A stretch of DNA of 64,000 bases from Nymphaea colorata (taxonomy: Eukaryota; Streptophyta; Magnoliopsida; Nymphaeales; Nymphaeaceae): assembly GCF_008831285.2 (NCBI RefSeq), contig NC_045149.1, forward strand, positions 21,954,535 through 22,018,534, read 5' to 3'. Every line of letters starts with the position of its first letter. Position 1 is the stretch's first letter. A model generated the notes under the pieces. That model was not told the DNA's origin. It saw only the letters and a list, made by a program, of their open reading frames with translations, and did not search any database. This document shows, piece by piece, positions 37,536 to 51,167 of the stretch. Position numbers and translations under genes: made by a program.

Positions 37536-40500
37536 TCTTTGCAGCAGTTTCTGATCTTTGTGTTGGCTGAATCGGCATGGAGAAGGACACTGTGGTTGAC
37601 CCTCAGCCTACTATTGATACTCATGCATCTCCTAACATTCAGGAAAGAGGTACAGGACGAAGGTATAGTGGTTCTGGCAGGTTCCAATGTACTCACTGCG
37701 GGAAGATAGGACATCTAATGGACAGGTGCTGGGACATACATAGAAGACTGAATACAGGCTCTCAGGGAAGACCGAGTATGATAACACTATGTCTCAGAGA
37801 GCTTCAAGGAACCTATCTTCTGCCTTTGCCTCTACTGTAGTGGGTGATTCGGCCTTCTCCTTAGTTGTCAGCAGTCCAGGTATAGATTGGAATCATTGGA
37901 TGATTGATTCAAGAGTCTCGAGACATTTTTGTAGCAGACCACACCTTTTTTCTTCTATGACCAGGTTTGTCAGCCTAGGCACGTTAAACTTGCTGATGGC
38001 AGACCATCTCCCATTATGGGTAGCGGAGATGTGAGGTTATCTAATTCTCTTATTTTCACACAAGTTTTATATGCTCCTGAGTTTCCTATAAATCTTCTCT
38101 GTCAAACTGTTGTCGAGTGATATGAAGTGTAGAGTCATTTTTTATCTTGGTTCTTGTGTTTATCAGGACTTATAAACTCGGAAGATGATTGGTGGAGGCC
38201 GTGAGCAAAATGGGGTCTGTCTCTTGTCGACGACCGTGGATACTGCAGCTTCCTCTATACAATTGAAGCCTTCTCCCTACCAGTGGCATCTATGTTTGGG
38301 TCATTGACTTCGTCAAATTTTCCCTCATATTTTCATGTCTGAGTCATTCCAGTGTGAAGCTTGTCAACTTGGCAAACACACTAAAAGTAGCTATCCTACG
38401 AGTCTAAGTCCATCGAGTCAAATTCCATTTGATTAGGTTCATGTTCATGTGTGGGGGGCAGGAGTTCCGGTATGTCCAAATCTCGTTACTATCTTGTCAT
38501 TGTTGATGATTTCTCGAAGGTCTTCTTATTGAGAAAAAGATCTGAGGTGATAAGTATTCTCAAGAAACTCATTTTGGAAATGAAGACTCAATTTGGTTCT
38601 ATTATCAAGCGTGTGTGCATTGATAATGCTCTAGAGTTTAAATCTTAAAACATTCTTGCACTTTTATTTCGACCATGGTATTCGACCTCAATTTACCTGC
38701 CTCCATACCTCTCAGCAAAATAGGGCAGCTGAGAGGAAACATCGCCAACTCCTAAATAATGGCCAGAACCCTGATGATACAAACTCATCTTCCAACTTAT
38801 TTTTGGGGAGATGCAATACTCATAGCTTGCTTTTTGACCACCAGACTTCCTTCCTCTTCTATTCAAAATAACATACCTATTCAAATATTGTTCCCAAACA
38901 GACCCCTATTTCAAATTTCTCCAAAAGTCTTTGGATGCACCTGCTTTGCTCATATACTTGGCCCAAAGAAGGACAAACTTGCTGCCCAAGCCATTAAACG
39001 TGTGTTCATTGGATACCCAGGCAATCAAAAAGGATATAAAATATTTTGACTCTGTATCCCAAAAAGAGATTATCAATGCGGATGTAACTTTCCTTGAGTC
39101 TAAACCCTACTTTCAGCCTCCAAGTCCTCCTACAAGGATGCCACCTTCTCTTTCTCTTCCTATTCCACCTTGTCCTTTGGAACCGGCTCCCAGTGTGGTA
39201 TCTCGTCTAGTGTCTTTGGAGTCCAATCCCAATATATCTTCTCATCCTGTCAATCAATTTCAAGATCCCCCACAGGTATACACTCGCCGGAGAGACCCAT
39301 CTCCAGGCCCTCCATCAAACTCTTCTCAAGGCATAAGGCCTCTCTTGAAGACAAAGACCATGGTACACATGATTCTGAGCCTATAGAAGATCTACTTATT
39401 GCTACCGGAAAGGAAAAAATTAGTGTACTTTGCAACCTATTTCTAACTTTGTTTGCACTTTGCACTGATCATGTGAGCAATAGCTTGGTTCAGTTTGCTC
39501 ATGCCGTGGCTGTGTTCTCAGTTCCAACTAGTTATCAGCAGGCCTTGTTGGATAAGAAGTGGAAACAAGCAATGCAGGATGAGATGGACGCATTGATTTC
39601 TAGAGGGACATGGGAGTTAGTTGATCCTCCTCTTAATTGTGATGTTGTTGGCTCAAAGTGGATCTTCACCATTAAATAGCATTCGGATATATCTATAGAC
39701 AGGTATAAGGTGAGATTGGTTGCAAAAGGGTATACACAGACCTATGGTGTAGACTTCTTTGAAACTTTTTTTCCAATAGCCAGGTTGAAAACCATTAGAT
39801 TTATAATTTCGATTGTTGTTCAGCAGGAATGTCTTATGTATCAATTGGATGTCAAGAATGCATTTCTTCATGGAGTCTTGTTTGAAACAGTCTACATGCA
39901 ACAACTCCCGAGCTTTGAGAGTAAGGGGAAGTGTACGAAGGTCTGTAGGCTACGAAAGGCCACATATGGACTTAAGCAAAGTCCTCGTGTCTGGTTCCAT
40001 AAACTATCAGAGGTGTGTCGAAATTTGGGTTTCAGAGATCTCAACTGGATCACTCACTCTTCATCAAAAGAGGATCTACAAACTACAGGTATGGTTATTC
40101 TTGTAGTTTACGTGGATGACATTATTTTCGCATGTGATAATGACCAAGAAATTTTGGTTACAAAGAAGTATCTTCAATAGCACTTTGTGATGAAAGATCT
40201 TGGCCAATTGAGATACTTAGAATTGAGGTAGCACGAAGCAAAAAAGGGCAGTCCTATTACAAAGAAAGTATGTACTTGATTTGTTACAGGAAACTAGGAT
40301 GCTGGGAGTGAAATTTTCCACTCTGCCTATGAATCGTCGTCTACATCTTCATGATGATCAGGCGAAAATAGTGGATTCACGGTCATACCAACCTCTCATT
40401 GGTAAGCTTCTCTATGTCACTATCATTGGACCTAACATCAATTTTGTTGTGGGAGAGCTAAGCCCATTTATGGAGAAGTCCAGAAAGGTGCATTGTGAAG

Positions 40501-43500
40501 CTGCCATGATGGTGCTTAGATATTTGAAATCATCCCCAAGAAAGGGGTTGTGGTTCAAAAAGGATCACCTTTTGAGGTTGAAGCATTTAATGATGTTGAT
40601 TATGCTAGGTCTGTTGAAGACATAAGTCTACTACAGGTTTTTGTGCATTTGTGGGAAGCAATTTTATATGTTGGCATAACAAAAAGCAAAATGTGGTAGC
40701 TAGATCAAGCACCGAGTCAGAGTATAGGGCTATGGCCCAAACTACAGCTGAAATGTTTTGGGTCAAGTCCATGCTCATAAGCTTAGGACTTTCAGGTAGT
40801 CTTCCTATGACGATGTATTGTGATAATAGGTCTACCACATACATAGCTAACAATGTGGTTGCCCATGAAAGGACTAAGCACAATGAGGTTCATTGTCACT
40901 GCATCAGAGATTTCGTGCAAGAGGGAGTAACATCTACAATCCATGTTTCTTCAGAAGATCAGGCAGCTGATATCCTTACGAAGCCTCTTCCAATTGGAGA
41001 TTTTTCTGACTATTGTAACAAGCTGACCATGATAGATATCTATAATCCATATTAAGGTGGAGTGTTGACAAATAATATTAGTTTTAGCCTTTTAGGAGTG
41101 TGGGTGTTTAATGGCAGTTTTAGAAAGTTTTATATGTTTCTGTTTAGTCCAGGCCCCTTTAGTATTTACTCATCTTTTCTGGACTATTTTTGTTAACTTT
41201 TATTTCTGTCTAATCCTGCTTTAACGTGGGATTAGGGTTAGTAAAAAAATTACTTTTCTCTCTCCAATATTGCTGCCACTACACTCTTATTTAGAAAGTT
41301 TTATATGTTTCTGTTTAGTCCAGGCCCCTTTAGTATTTACTCATCTTTTCTGGACTATTTTTGTTAACTTTTATTTCTGTCTAATCCTGCTTTAACGTGG
41401 GATTAGGGTTAGTAAAAAAATTACTTTTCTCTCTCCAATATTGCTGCCACTACACTCTTAATTTGACTTGTAAGATGAAAGCTTCCATCTCTGCAAAGTT
41501 TCCCTGCCAGCAAAGAGCAGACTCTGATGGACACATCTAAAGTAATTCATTATATTGGATAAAATTCTAGAACAAAAACAGCTTAGATTGATTAAACTTC
41601 TGACCAACATATACAAGTAAATAAACCAAACAAAACCAAGGCAAAATTTGTGGGTGCACATCAAGTGCAAGAAAAACCTATACTGTCTAAGATGAAATTC
41701 TTGAAAGTCAAGAATATTATCCAAACAGTTGTTTTGAGGATCAAATTGCCAAGATAACCAGACAATCAGTGGTTGCCATTGAGCTTCTAGTATAGACTCC
41801 AATTATGACAAACTCCAATTCTGTTGTCATAAATTCATAATTGTGGCAGTCCATGTATTGTTTGCAAATATTAACCAAATCTATGTGAGATTAAGACCAA
41901 GAAACTCTTTACATAATCATTAAAAATGTTCCTGATGCATGCAGTTATACTTCAAATGTAAATACAGAAGTGGGTCAGGAACCCTTCAATATTTCGATGA
42001 AGGCTAACTAGCCAAAAGACACTCAGTTAAATTAAAACGTTTTCAAGTAATACCACTACAGGACTTCCTGAATGGGTTGATTAAACATAGATTAACTTCA
42101 TATACATTTGTAGCAGCATGCAGGCAATTTCACAGTAAAGCCTTCAATAATACTTCTACTGTAGGACAGAATAAGATGTCAAATAATGCAGTTGAGTGGG
42201 TGACAGCTTTTAATTTTCACATAACAAAGCACTTAACAATGACACAGTAAAGGGGGAACGTCAGCATAAGCATATCATGATATACCTGATAATCAACACC
42301 CTTCGTAAACACAAGTCGAGCAAAGCCTAAAAGTATAAGTGGAGTTATGGCCTGAAGTGAAGACTTGTATTTCCTGCAAGGAATGATAAAATGGCCAAAA
42401 GAAATGAAAATTGTCACTAATGGATCCTTTATATGAAATAAATCTTAACAAAAGTTTTACAGATTAAATAAATCTACATTGGGTACATTGTAAGAGATGA
42501 TGGGGCAATATGAGACACTAAAGAAGGAACAATAAGCATTGACAGCATTAAAAACTGCCATGTACGATACCAAATTGCCCATACATGTTAAATTTATTTT
42601 CACTTTCGTCTAAAAAAGTGTTTTTTCACATTTTTTTCATTCTTCTTTCTTTTTTAAAGTTAATATAGTGTTTTTTTTTTAAAAAAAAAACATGATTTTA
42701 GCATGGGTATGTTTACAGCTCAAAAACATGTTTATAATTTTTGTTTTGCCCACATTTCTGAATGTGGAGATAACGTCTACATGGCTAGTTCTGTGAACAC
42801 TGAACAGCGACCTGAAAATATGGGTTCCAGATAGGGAGCTTTAAACCCACAAGGACAGATTTAGTCCTAAATATATTCTCTTTAGAGTTTTACGATCAGA
42901 ATTGTTGATAAACTCACAAAACCTTTGGAGAATCTAGTGCCAAGTTGATGCCACTACCATTTTATGTAGGTTATGAATGAAGGCATTAATTAGAATAACA
43001 GAAATCAAAGAAACAACCAACACAAGAGCACATAAGCTAAAAAGGAAGAAGAGCAAAGATCAAAGTGACACCTATAATAGCAAGAAGAATTCTCAACTAT
43101 TTACTATGAATGTCCAAATTAGTCATGTAAATTATAAGTCCTTGGTCATTTACTTAGGTTAAAAAGGCTCAAAAGCCTTAAATGGACCTCAAAGCTAGCA
43201 GTTCCCATTAGAAATCTTACAAAGTTGTCCCTTGTCGTGCTTGCCTTGAAACCAAAGAATTTGCCAAAACAAAAGAACCAACCCCAAGATCCATCTGCCA
43301 AAAGTAGTATACAAATGCCCATAAATCTCGGAGAACTAAAGGATGACCAATATTAGCATTGACAAATTTTAAATTAGAAGAGAAATTGCAGCTCTAAACA
43401 TCATAGAGGGAAAAAATTCTCCAATATGATGGTGAAAAATAACTAGACAAGAAAATGGTTTGGTAGGTGAGTACACAAAATGAACCAGGAAATCACAGTA

Positions 43501-46500
43501 AGGGGAAGATCATCTGAAAAACCTACATACCAAGCATCAAGTATGATTACCATTTCTTTCACTGTTAAAACTCTTGTACAAATATGGGTGAGCCATTAAA
43601 AGCAAGATGAAATACGAAATATATTGCTAAATACGAAATATGCTACTGAAGCAAGCATGGTATTTCTCCAAGGTCAAGAAAGCAAACTTGTGTTTTAAAT
43701 ATATCAAGCATGATTTAACATTTCCATCTTTTGGTTAGCTGAACCTCCAATGAGATAGAGATGCATAACCATGTACAAACATGCATTCTTAAATAGAATG
43801 CTGATCTCAGTTTTAAATAGGAAAAGACCCCTTGTACGAATATAGACCATAGTCTGAAGATTGCTCCGAAGTAAGTCCAATACTAATCTAAATAGTTGGA
43901 ACTTATGAGACCACTTCCAATCTAACCAGTTCGAAAAATGATAATAATGAGAAACAGACATCTGAAACTGACCGACTCTTGCCTTTTGCCATCTTCACAT
44001 CATTCTATTCTAAATCATTATTGAAGTTCGATTTCAGAATTTCATAGACTTGGACATTACGGACTTCAAAAATCAAATGACTAGAGAAGTCCATTAGGCC
44101 TACAGACCTCCCATGACTGAAGTTCAAAAGGTTAAAGGGAAAAACAAAAACATCTCTCTATGTTACAGTTTCTTTCATTAAGAGATTAGTATATCAACTT
44201 TGATATTTTTTAAATTGAGATTTCTATATTGTCCAAAATTTATCATCAAATTTTCAATTTCTCATGTTTCTGGATGATGCTTCAAAAGCAACAAAAGTTC
44301 CAAAATATATCACTAAATGAAAGGGATTTAAACAAAATAAATGTTTTTGTTGAAAATTTGCTGTTACATGTTCACACCTCTAAGCAGTAAACCACAAAGA
44401 ACTAAAACCACCCAATTTGGACGGCAAAGTAATAACCACCCAGACAATAGGTGCGCTCTCATCTTGGTAATAAAAAGCAAATCATTAGCAGAAAAGCTCC
44501 ACAAACTGTAACAGTGATTCCCAACCTAAAACTAATATTTTCTACATTTAAATCATGTTTGTTGCCTACAATAAATGGACAAAGTCAGCAAGCAATACAA
44601 CATGAAATAAATGCATCAAGAGCTCACCAAACTAGTGCCATAAGTCTCAGTTTTTGCATATCTTCTAGGAAAAATTCTGAAATCAACACCCAAGATGCAC
44701 AAGCAAGTCACAATCATCTACTACAAACAAACATAGAAATTTTCATTAGTACAGAAAAAGAAAAAAAAAGTTAAAAATACAATCATAAAACTATTAAAGA
44801 TGTCGAGGACAGTGGAAGTAGATTCAAGACATACAACTGATACTCGGTATGATGAGATCAACCTCCTAATAGCTGTCGATGAGTCAGCCCCTGTCCTCAT
44901 GTAATGAGATCTAGACGGCAAGATCCTAAAATGCAAATTATGTCAGGTGCAAATACTCAATATTAACCGCAAACCAGTGTGCTTCAAAAGGATGTTTATG
45001 AACTTACTGATGAATGGATTAGTTCAATATGCTTCTTAACAACTTTTACCTTCCAAGTGCAACAATGACAACCAACAGTAGCATCATGCAGCCAGCACAT
45101 ATGTATGTCCATTCTGCTAATACCTGACATATAAATATTAAAATATTCATTTAACAGTATCCCTTTCTTTTCTCCTTTTTTGAGAGAGAGAAAAAGAGAT
45201 GTGCTGAAAAAAAAAATGAGATATGCAAGAAACATATTTAGAGTACTTTAACATATTCCGACCGCGATATCTAATAATATAAACAAGTTCAGTCACCATA
45301 TTTGTTCCATGCTAAGAGCAACCATGGCGAAACTACAATGTGATAATGGGAATGAAACAATGGTAATGCCCTACATCTGAAAAAAAGGGATGGACTAAGT
45401 TCATAAGCATGTTCAAAGAAGAGTGAAGAAACTTACAGTGAAAAACAAGGCAGGTGGAAGAACAACAAAAAGAAAGTCTAATGCCAACATGAAGAAATAT
45501 TGTCTCCAACCTTTAGGTCCAACGAAATTTTGATTCTGCATTCCTGCAGACAATGATATTAGTTAAATCAAAACTATGTTCACATCAATTAAATCATATC
45601 TGTCAAATTTTTTCTTCTGCCGCATCTTACTACATATATGAGTCCAGTTGCAAATAGCAGTCATGCCATAATCAACATTTTAAATGTGAAAGACTTAAAA
45701 ATTGACATTCAAAAATTACAACCTAACAATCCAAGTGATACAATTCCAAAAAATAAAAACATTAACAAATAACAAACAGAAATTTTCCCATTTTGAGGCA
45801 TATCCTACGTTATAAAATGAGGGACAATATATATCACTACCATTTGAGGTTTTTTTCCATATATTTACTTCTTGAATTATTTCCCCATATCAAATATGGA
45901 TAACCTATCCAAGAAATCCAGCACTTTTAGTTACAAAGGGAACTTGTTGGCAAACCAACTGTCTGTGACATTACATGCAATGTCTCCAAGGGACAGTACT
46001 TCAAAAAGCACATAAATATGCGATAAGCAGTTATATGTCATAGTAGTAATTACATTTACATGTTTGCTTTCTTTTTCATGAAATGGCTTATTGAATAGCT
46101 GCAAAACAATTAAAAAGGTGGATGAAAAGGCTTGGTCAAGAGTATTTACACAAGATGCTAAATCATTGATGAGTTAGATCCTCAAACTTGTTAAGACAAA
46201 CTTTGCAACTTATAGATGCAATTATGGTGCCTTGGAGTCTTAGACTGTGTTCCAAAACCTGAAAAAGGTTTTTATAGGAGACATACACAATCACTGATAT
46301 AAACATTTAATATAATTAAATATATAGACATCAATAGGAAAAGATATACTCATATACACAACTTGTGACATATAAAAGTTTATTGCAAAAAGTATAATTG
46401 ACATTAGTGCCCATGGCTGTTGCATTTTGAACAACAGCAGTTTAGCACTTGACCATGTCATGCAGAAATTCATCTCACAGTGGTCCCCACTAATTAACAG

Positions 46501-48536
46501 GATTTCATGCATAGATGCCTGACGTACATTGGTTTGTGTCAACAGAAATGGACATTAAGAACGTGGGCAAGCATGTTCGACTAACTCTCCATCAAAACAG
46601 TAAATTTGTTTTATCTTAAATATATTAGCGGAGTCAAAAGCAATATTACAGAAAGCCTCCGAGCACATCATCCATCTGCAGAAAATTGTGTTATTATTCA
46701 GTTGCTACTTGCTAATTAACTGCTTTCTTGTGCTTTATTCCTTTTATTTAGAAAAGGCGCATTTGGCACTCAAACCAGAGGATAGATATCATATGGTAGC
46801 CAACAATAACTATTTTTTTTCACAAAAAGTGAAAGGGTATGGGCAGGGCTAGTTATGGGCCTATGGCATTGTAAGAAAATAGACTTGCACCAGTTAAGGA
46901 GAAACAATATGTGCTAACCTCATTAAAAGATGCTCTCTGGGGCTAGTTGCGGGTGTACCACCTAAGCGTAGGATGATTAATGGTCCAATTCTTCAGGGGT
47001 TCCTCATCCTCAAAAGAAAAAAATGAATAATGGTCCAATTCTTTAGGGTTTCCTCGTCCTCAAAAGAAAAAAATGAATGGCAATAAAACAGGTTGCCACA
47101 TGAAAAGCATCAAATGCAGTCTCTTGTCATCATTTAGTTCTTCATCAGAAACATGTAGAACAAGTTCCAGAATAAAGTATCCATTGATATTGTGCGTACG
47201 AATTACAAAAGTACCCATTTTGAATAAATTACCTACAAATGATATTTAAGCTACAAAAGGGTATTAATAGTATACCTGCACTCTTTAAGCCATTCCACTT
47301 TCTGAGCAAAGTGAAGGCCTGCAATAGGATAGGGAAAAAAACTGCATCATATATACTGGAATAGGACATGAAAAAGAACTAGTAGAAGCCACAGATATTC
47401 AGTATTTACTAAAACAGATACATGTGGAGGAAAAAATCACTCTACCAGCCAAGAAATCTGCTACCACGTCTTAATCGTGCCAAGTAAGAACTCACAAATG
47501 CTTGCTATAAACAAGCATAGCAACAGTACTTGCTCGTGACATATATATATCACTAGGTTCTTATTGTCAACCATGTCCTCATAAGATCTTAACATTGGGT
47601 TGACTGCTCAAAGTAATCAGTCCAAAAAAACTAGCGTGTGGCTAATCATAAAGCACAAAAGTAGCCATGGTTGTACATAACAGGTAATTAAGTAGGCAAG
47701 TGTCCGACTTTATTATGTGAAGTGAAATCACACACACCTTTTAAGTGCAATTAGGTAAACCAGTTTCCGGCCCAAAACACTATCAAGTATCAAGAAGTTT
47801 CCATGACAAGATTCTTCAAGTGAAAAAGGAAAGCACTCGTCTTCATTGCAATATTCAAGGTGGCTAAGATGTTGATACATTGCAATCTTCGGTCCAGTTG
47901 AATTTGAAAAAAACTTCAACATGGAGCTATCAGTTATGCATGGCACTGAACAGACCACCCTCTCAAAAGTATATCTATCCAAATAAATCAAAACATGAAC
48001 AGAACAGTCGGCAATTAAAATCTCATTAGCCACGTATCTCCTTCACCCAAACCAACAAAAGAAAAGCCCCTAAGCAGAGCCTCCATTTCCACGTGAGGCA
48101 ACCCAATCTATTCCACGAACAAGGCACAGCTATCTGATAATCATGAATCGACCACCGAAATCATACAAATACATAAATGAACAAACAGGAACCAATTCCA
48201 ACTCCAATCTAAAATCAGAAACATAAACCATCATATCAGAGTATCAAGAAAACAGTCAAAATACATGACGACACAGAAGCAAAAAAGACCATCAGCAAGC
48301 AGCAGGAACCAACAAAAGGCTGGGGATCTTACGGGAACAATCGTAGAGAGCGCAAAGATCTCGACCATAGAAGAACCCGTCAAGTTACTAACGAATCTAT
48401 CCATCAAGGCGAAATTGAAGTCAAAAACAGAAAAATAGCTGAGGACAAATGAAACCGAGAGAGAGAGAGACGGCGAGAGAGCGTACTCTTCCTTGAGGTC
48501 CTTGTTGGGGTTGAAGGAAGTTCCCGGGAGACCCAT
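33567..48536 (-). CDS. PIGW: GPI-anchor inositol acyltransferase, PIG-W/GWT1 family
   Basis: Sixteen GT-AG exons on the minus strand: 48536-48487, 48396-48333, 47318-47276, 45543-45437, 45123-45050, 44925-44835, 44717-44628, 43294-43221, 42373-42286, 36037-35911, 35796-35692, 34891-34759, 34667-34616, 34433-34389, 33910-33815 and 33719-33567 (TAG). All phases agree, giving 463 aa, about the length I recall for Arabidopsis At4g17910. The family is a multispan ER protein that acylates the inositol of GPI-anchor precursors. Hallmarks seen: [13 protein letters not shown] near the N-terminus, [17 protein letters not shown] in exon 7, [12 protein letters not shown] in exon 8, [13 protein letters not shown] in exon 10, [16 protein letters not shown] across exons 11-12, and the terminal [10 protein letters not shown]. 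Hydrophobic segments recur throughout. Intron 9 (42285-36038) carries a copia element in opposite orientation, yet the coding exons look intact. Exon 6 has two possible donors; I chose the GTATGT one because it restores RVSVMIVTC. Confidence 0.93.
36592..36596 (+). repeat. Target-site duplication, left copy (CTCTT)
   Basis: CTCTT directly precedes the TGTTG start of the left LTR. The same five bases follow the right LTR at 41284-41288, the usual 5-bp duplication of copia insertion. Confidence 0.85.
36597..36801 (+). repeat. Left LTR of the copia element
   Basis: 205 bp, from TGTTGAGG to GCCGCTACA, followed directly by the primer-binding site. Aligns end to end with the right LTR. Confidence 0.88.
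37488..37532. repeat. (TA)n microsatellite within the copia element
   Basis: About 20 TA units with one CA interruption, lying between the left LTR and the gag zinc-knuckle region. Confidence 0.95.
41063..41283 (+). repeat. Right LTR of the copia element
   Basis: 221 bp from TGTTGACA to CCACTACA, preceded by the purine tract. It is followed by CTCTT, the right copy of the target duplication. Confidence 0.88.
41119..41460 (+). repeat. 171-bp tandem duplication spanning the right LTR end and its flank
   Basis: The segment 41119-41289 (the 3' part of the right LTR, the CTCTT target copy and one further A) is repeated at 41290-41460 with an offset of exactly 171 bp. I see no difference between the copies. 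Because the unit includes the target duplication and flanking base, it arose after the element inserted. The identity of the copies makes it much younger than the insertion. Confidence 0.93.
46978..47077. repeat. Two-unit tandem repeat in PIG-W intron 3
   Basis: Two adjacent units of about 50 bp, each starting aatggtccaattct and ending cctcaaaagaaaaaaatgaat, with a few differences. Intronic, no effect on coding expected. Confidence 0.85.
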
Positions 48537-51167
48537 CGGATCTCACACTCGCTCACTGACCGTTTGTCTCAGAGAACGACCGGCCTTTTCCAGAAGCCAC
48601 AGTCTCCCGCCCCCGCTCCGTATATATATCAATTATCTCAGTAATAATAACGTTCTTCCGATATAATCTTTTCAGGTTTGCTGTCCCTTTTTCATTTTTT
48701 CCCGTTTCATCCTTGGCTTTTCGTTGCGTTTGACAGCTCCGGATGATCGACCTCGGATCCGATCTGAGGTCCGAGATATATATAAACTCAGAACTGCAGG
48801 TTTCAGATCGGGGGATCTGGAATAGCAGCATTGCATCTTTTGATTTAGGTACTCCTTTTAACTTGAGTTCCACGCCCCAGCTCTTAAAAATGTAGAGGTA
48901 CAACGCCTACGGCAAAAGTAAAACGTTTAACTGGATTTCAGATCCACAGAGGAGCTGACGATTTGAAATCCACGACTGAGAATGAAGGAGGGCTTGAGAT
49001 CCCCGGGAGAACATGGCGGGAGGTGCCCCGCCACACTTCTGCCGCTTGCTTCGCCGGAACGGCGCCCACAGCAATCTCCCTCTCGCCGGGGAATATCCCG
49101 CCGGCATTTGGAAAAAAAAAAGGAGAAAACCTTGGAAACAAAATCAGGACTCGCCCGCATGGGGGAAAATTGACCTCCGCAATGGCCGAGCGTGAGAGAG
49201 AGAGAAAGCAACCGTGAGAGAAAGAGAGAGAGAAGGAGAGGGAGAGAGAGACCCATGCGAGTGGGTGAGTTTCCGAAGCATCTGATCGAGAGAAACAGAT
49301 GTACAGAGAGAGAGAGAGAGAAATGGCGGCCGAGGGGGCGTGAAATCTTCATTTCTGCCAGGAACACTAGAGCTTCAATCCCCTCCTGCCGTCCCACAGC
49401 GACAGAGAGAGAGATTTCTAGACCGTCGGAAGAGGGTTTTGGTGGACGCCCGAAGACGACGGCCAGCGGTAATGCAGATCACCAGGAGACGACGGCAGCC
49501 GGCATCCAGCGAATGCGGTCAGTGAGAGAAGAAGCTCGACCGCTTCGAAGGGGGGGAGAGAGAGATCGGGGGTTTAAGAGTTTTCAGACCCTCGAACGCT
49601 TAGGACTTGAAATTAAACAGGAAAGCTCGACCGCTTCGAAGGAAGCGAGAGAGAGAGAGAGAGAGAAAGAGATTGGGGGTTTAAGACTCTTAAGCAGCGG
49701 GCTTTCAGACCCTCGAACGTATAGGACTTTAAATCAAACACGAAAGTTTTCATAGAACTCTATGTTCTTTCAAGAGTTGTTAACATTTTACATTTCAAAA
49801 TGATTTTTTTATTCAGCATGATTGCATCCATGGCTCGGAAGTAGAAGCCAGAAGAAGAAGAAGAGAAGCAGCGATCATGTCTGGCTCGGCACAGGGAAGG
49901 ACTAGTGAGGAGAAAATGGGAGAGCCCCTGTGAGGATCGGCGGAGGTGCAGAGATGCTATCGCTTCCAATGGCAGAACATGAAGTGACGCTGGAATCATG
50001 AACGAGAAGGAAAGGGTTATAGCTCCCCATGATCAGACGCATTCAGGTCAGTGGGTAGTAGCCATGTCTTTCGGGCATTCTCTCTTTTGCTATAAGTTAT
50101 AACCAGAAGGAATGTATGTACAGCTTGAAGAAAATCAGCCAAGGACACCATGGGTGGAGCAGGACAGGGAAAGATCCGTGCAGGGATATCTGATTCTCGC
50201 ATCACCTTTGCCTTCTGTTGCTCACAAGCAGGTCTACGAACTCCGTTCTTTTATGTGTAAAGATCAGGGTTGCTAGGGATGTTTCGGCATGGAAATCTCG
50301 CAGGTGACTGGAACCCATCAATGGAAGTCACTCTGGTTTTTCTGTGGGTTTGTTCAACGCCAGCGAAGTTTCAGTAGTAACATCTTAAGTTTTGTAGGAA
50401 AAATCTGAGCTTGAACTCTCCTTAAAGTGCAGTGAAATTCTTATGAAGAAAGTTTTCAACTTTCAAAAACACAAATACCCACATGGAAAATGGGTAACAC
50501 TATAGAAAAGCTCAAGCGGCAGCATGACAGTGTTGGCACATAATGAATTAAACCTTCTCCTACTAGATTATTACTAAAGCATTCTCGCGCTATTGAATTC
50601 TTGGTCCTGTGATCTAAACTCTAAAATCGATTGTTGGTGCAAGGACTTCTCGGTGGAGTTAAACAAGTCTGAATTAATATACTCTCTTGAACGAGTTTAA
50701 AAGGAAAACGGTCTGAAAGCTCCTGGAAGTGGTGGTAGAAACCTTTGCTAACTCACATCTTATAAGATGGATTTTGAGAAATAAGTAACGATGTAAAGTC
50801 GATTAAAATCATCGAGTCTGCTCGTGGCGCATGTATAGCCCGTATAAATATATCATAATTTAGCTACTTCGGATCCAGATTTCATATAGCTCCTTTTGTT
50901 CTTTTTTTTCTTTTTTTGACGATTGCCTTTACATGCATGGTTAGTTACCATACACCATAAAGATGCGTGTGTGTGTGTGTATATATATTGGTTTGAACAT
51001 TTGTTGCATGAAGTTTTCCGTAAATATCTATAGCAAAGTCATCTTTAAATGGCCGTTACGTTGGAGATTGGGAATCCAAGACAAACCCCCGAGAATTACA
51101 TATGAGATGAAACGGTGAAGCAAGAACCAACACCATGAGCAAAAGTAAACCAAAAAATGGACGAATG
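48537..51167. other. Intergenic DNA between PIG-W start and the flippase 3' end
   Basis: The PIG-W promoter lies at the left. Next comes a GC-richer, GA-repeat-laden stretch (48900-49760), then AT-rich DNA. Open frames across the GA repeats (for example 187 codons from 49192) are dominated by Arg-Glu repeats and have no recognisable domain. A (GT)n tract occurs near 50970. Confidence 0.45.
49532..49745. repeat. Degenerate tandem duplication in GA-rich intergenic DNA
   Basis: The unit begins aagctcgaccgcttcgaagg (49532 and 49623), carries a GA run, gggggtttaaga and cagaccctcgaacg, and ends with aggactt-aaat-aaaca. The second unit is longer because of an expanded GA run and an insert near 49685-49705. 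It lies about 1 kb upstream of the PIG-W start. Confidence 0.75.

Larger units (their letters stand above)
36597..41283 (+). mobile_element. Full-length but decayed Ty1-copia element inside PIG-W intron 9
   Basis: The left LTR is 36597-36801 and the right LTR 41063-41283, both TGTTG...ACTACA or GCTACA type. The primer-binding site TGGTATCAGAGC (36802-36813) matches the initiator tRNA-Met type used by copia, and the purine tract aaggtggag ends at 41062. Between them, on +, are a gag zinc knuckle ([15 protein letters not shown], near 37690), a protease-like region near 37870-38120, GAG-pre-integrase and integrase (about 38270-38870), reverse transcriptase (from about 39530, [13 protein letters not shown] near 39840) and RNase H ([13 protein letters not shown] near 40700). 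The order gag-PR-IN-RT-RH confirms copia. It is a fossil with roughly ten or more breaks. The LTRs differ by eye at about one position in ten, so the insertion is several million years old. A (TA)n run sits at 37488-37532. Confidence 0.92.

Noticed and set aside
47728-48033. A 101-codon minus-strand frame in PIG-W intron 2
   Set aside because: It does not fit the PIG-W family; the chain 48333 to 47318 gives the expected [13 protein letters not shown] join without it.
49192-49755. A 187-codon frame in GA-rich DNA
   Set aside because: Dominated by Arg-Glu repeats; the surrounding sequence is a degenerate tandem repeat and no domain is visible.
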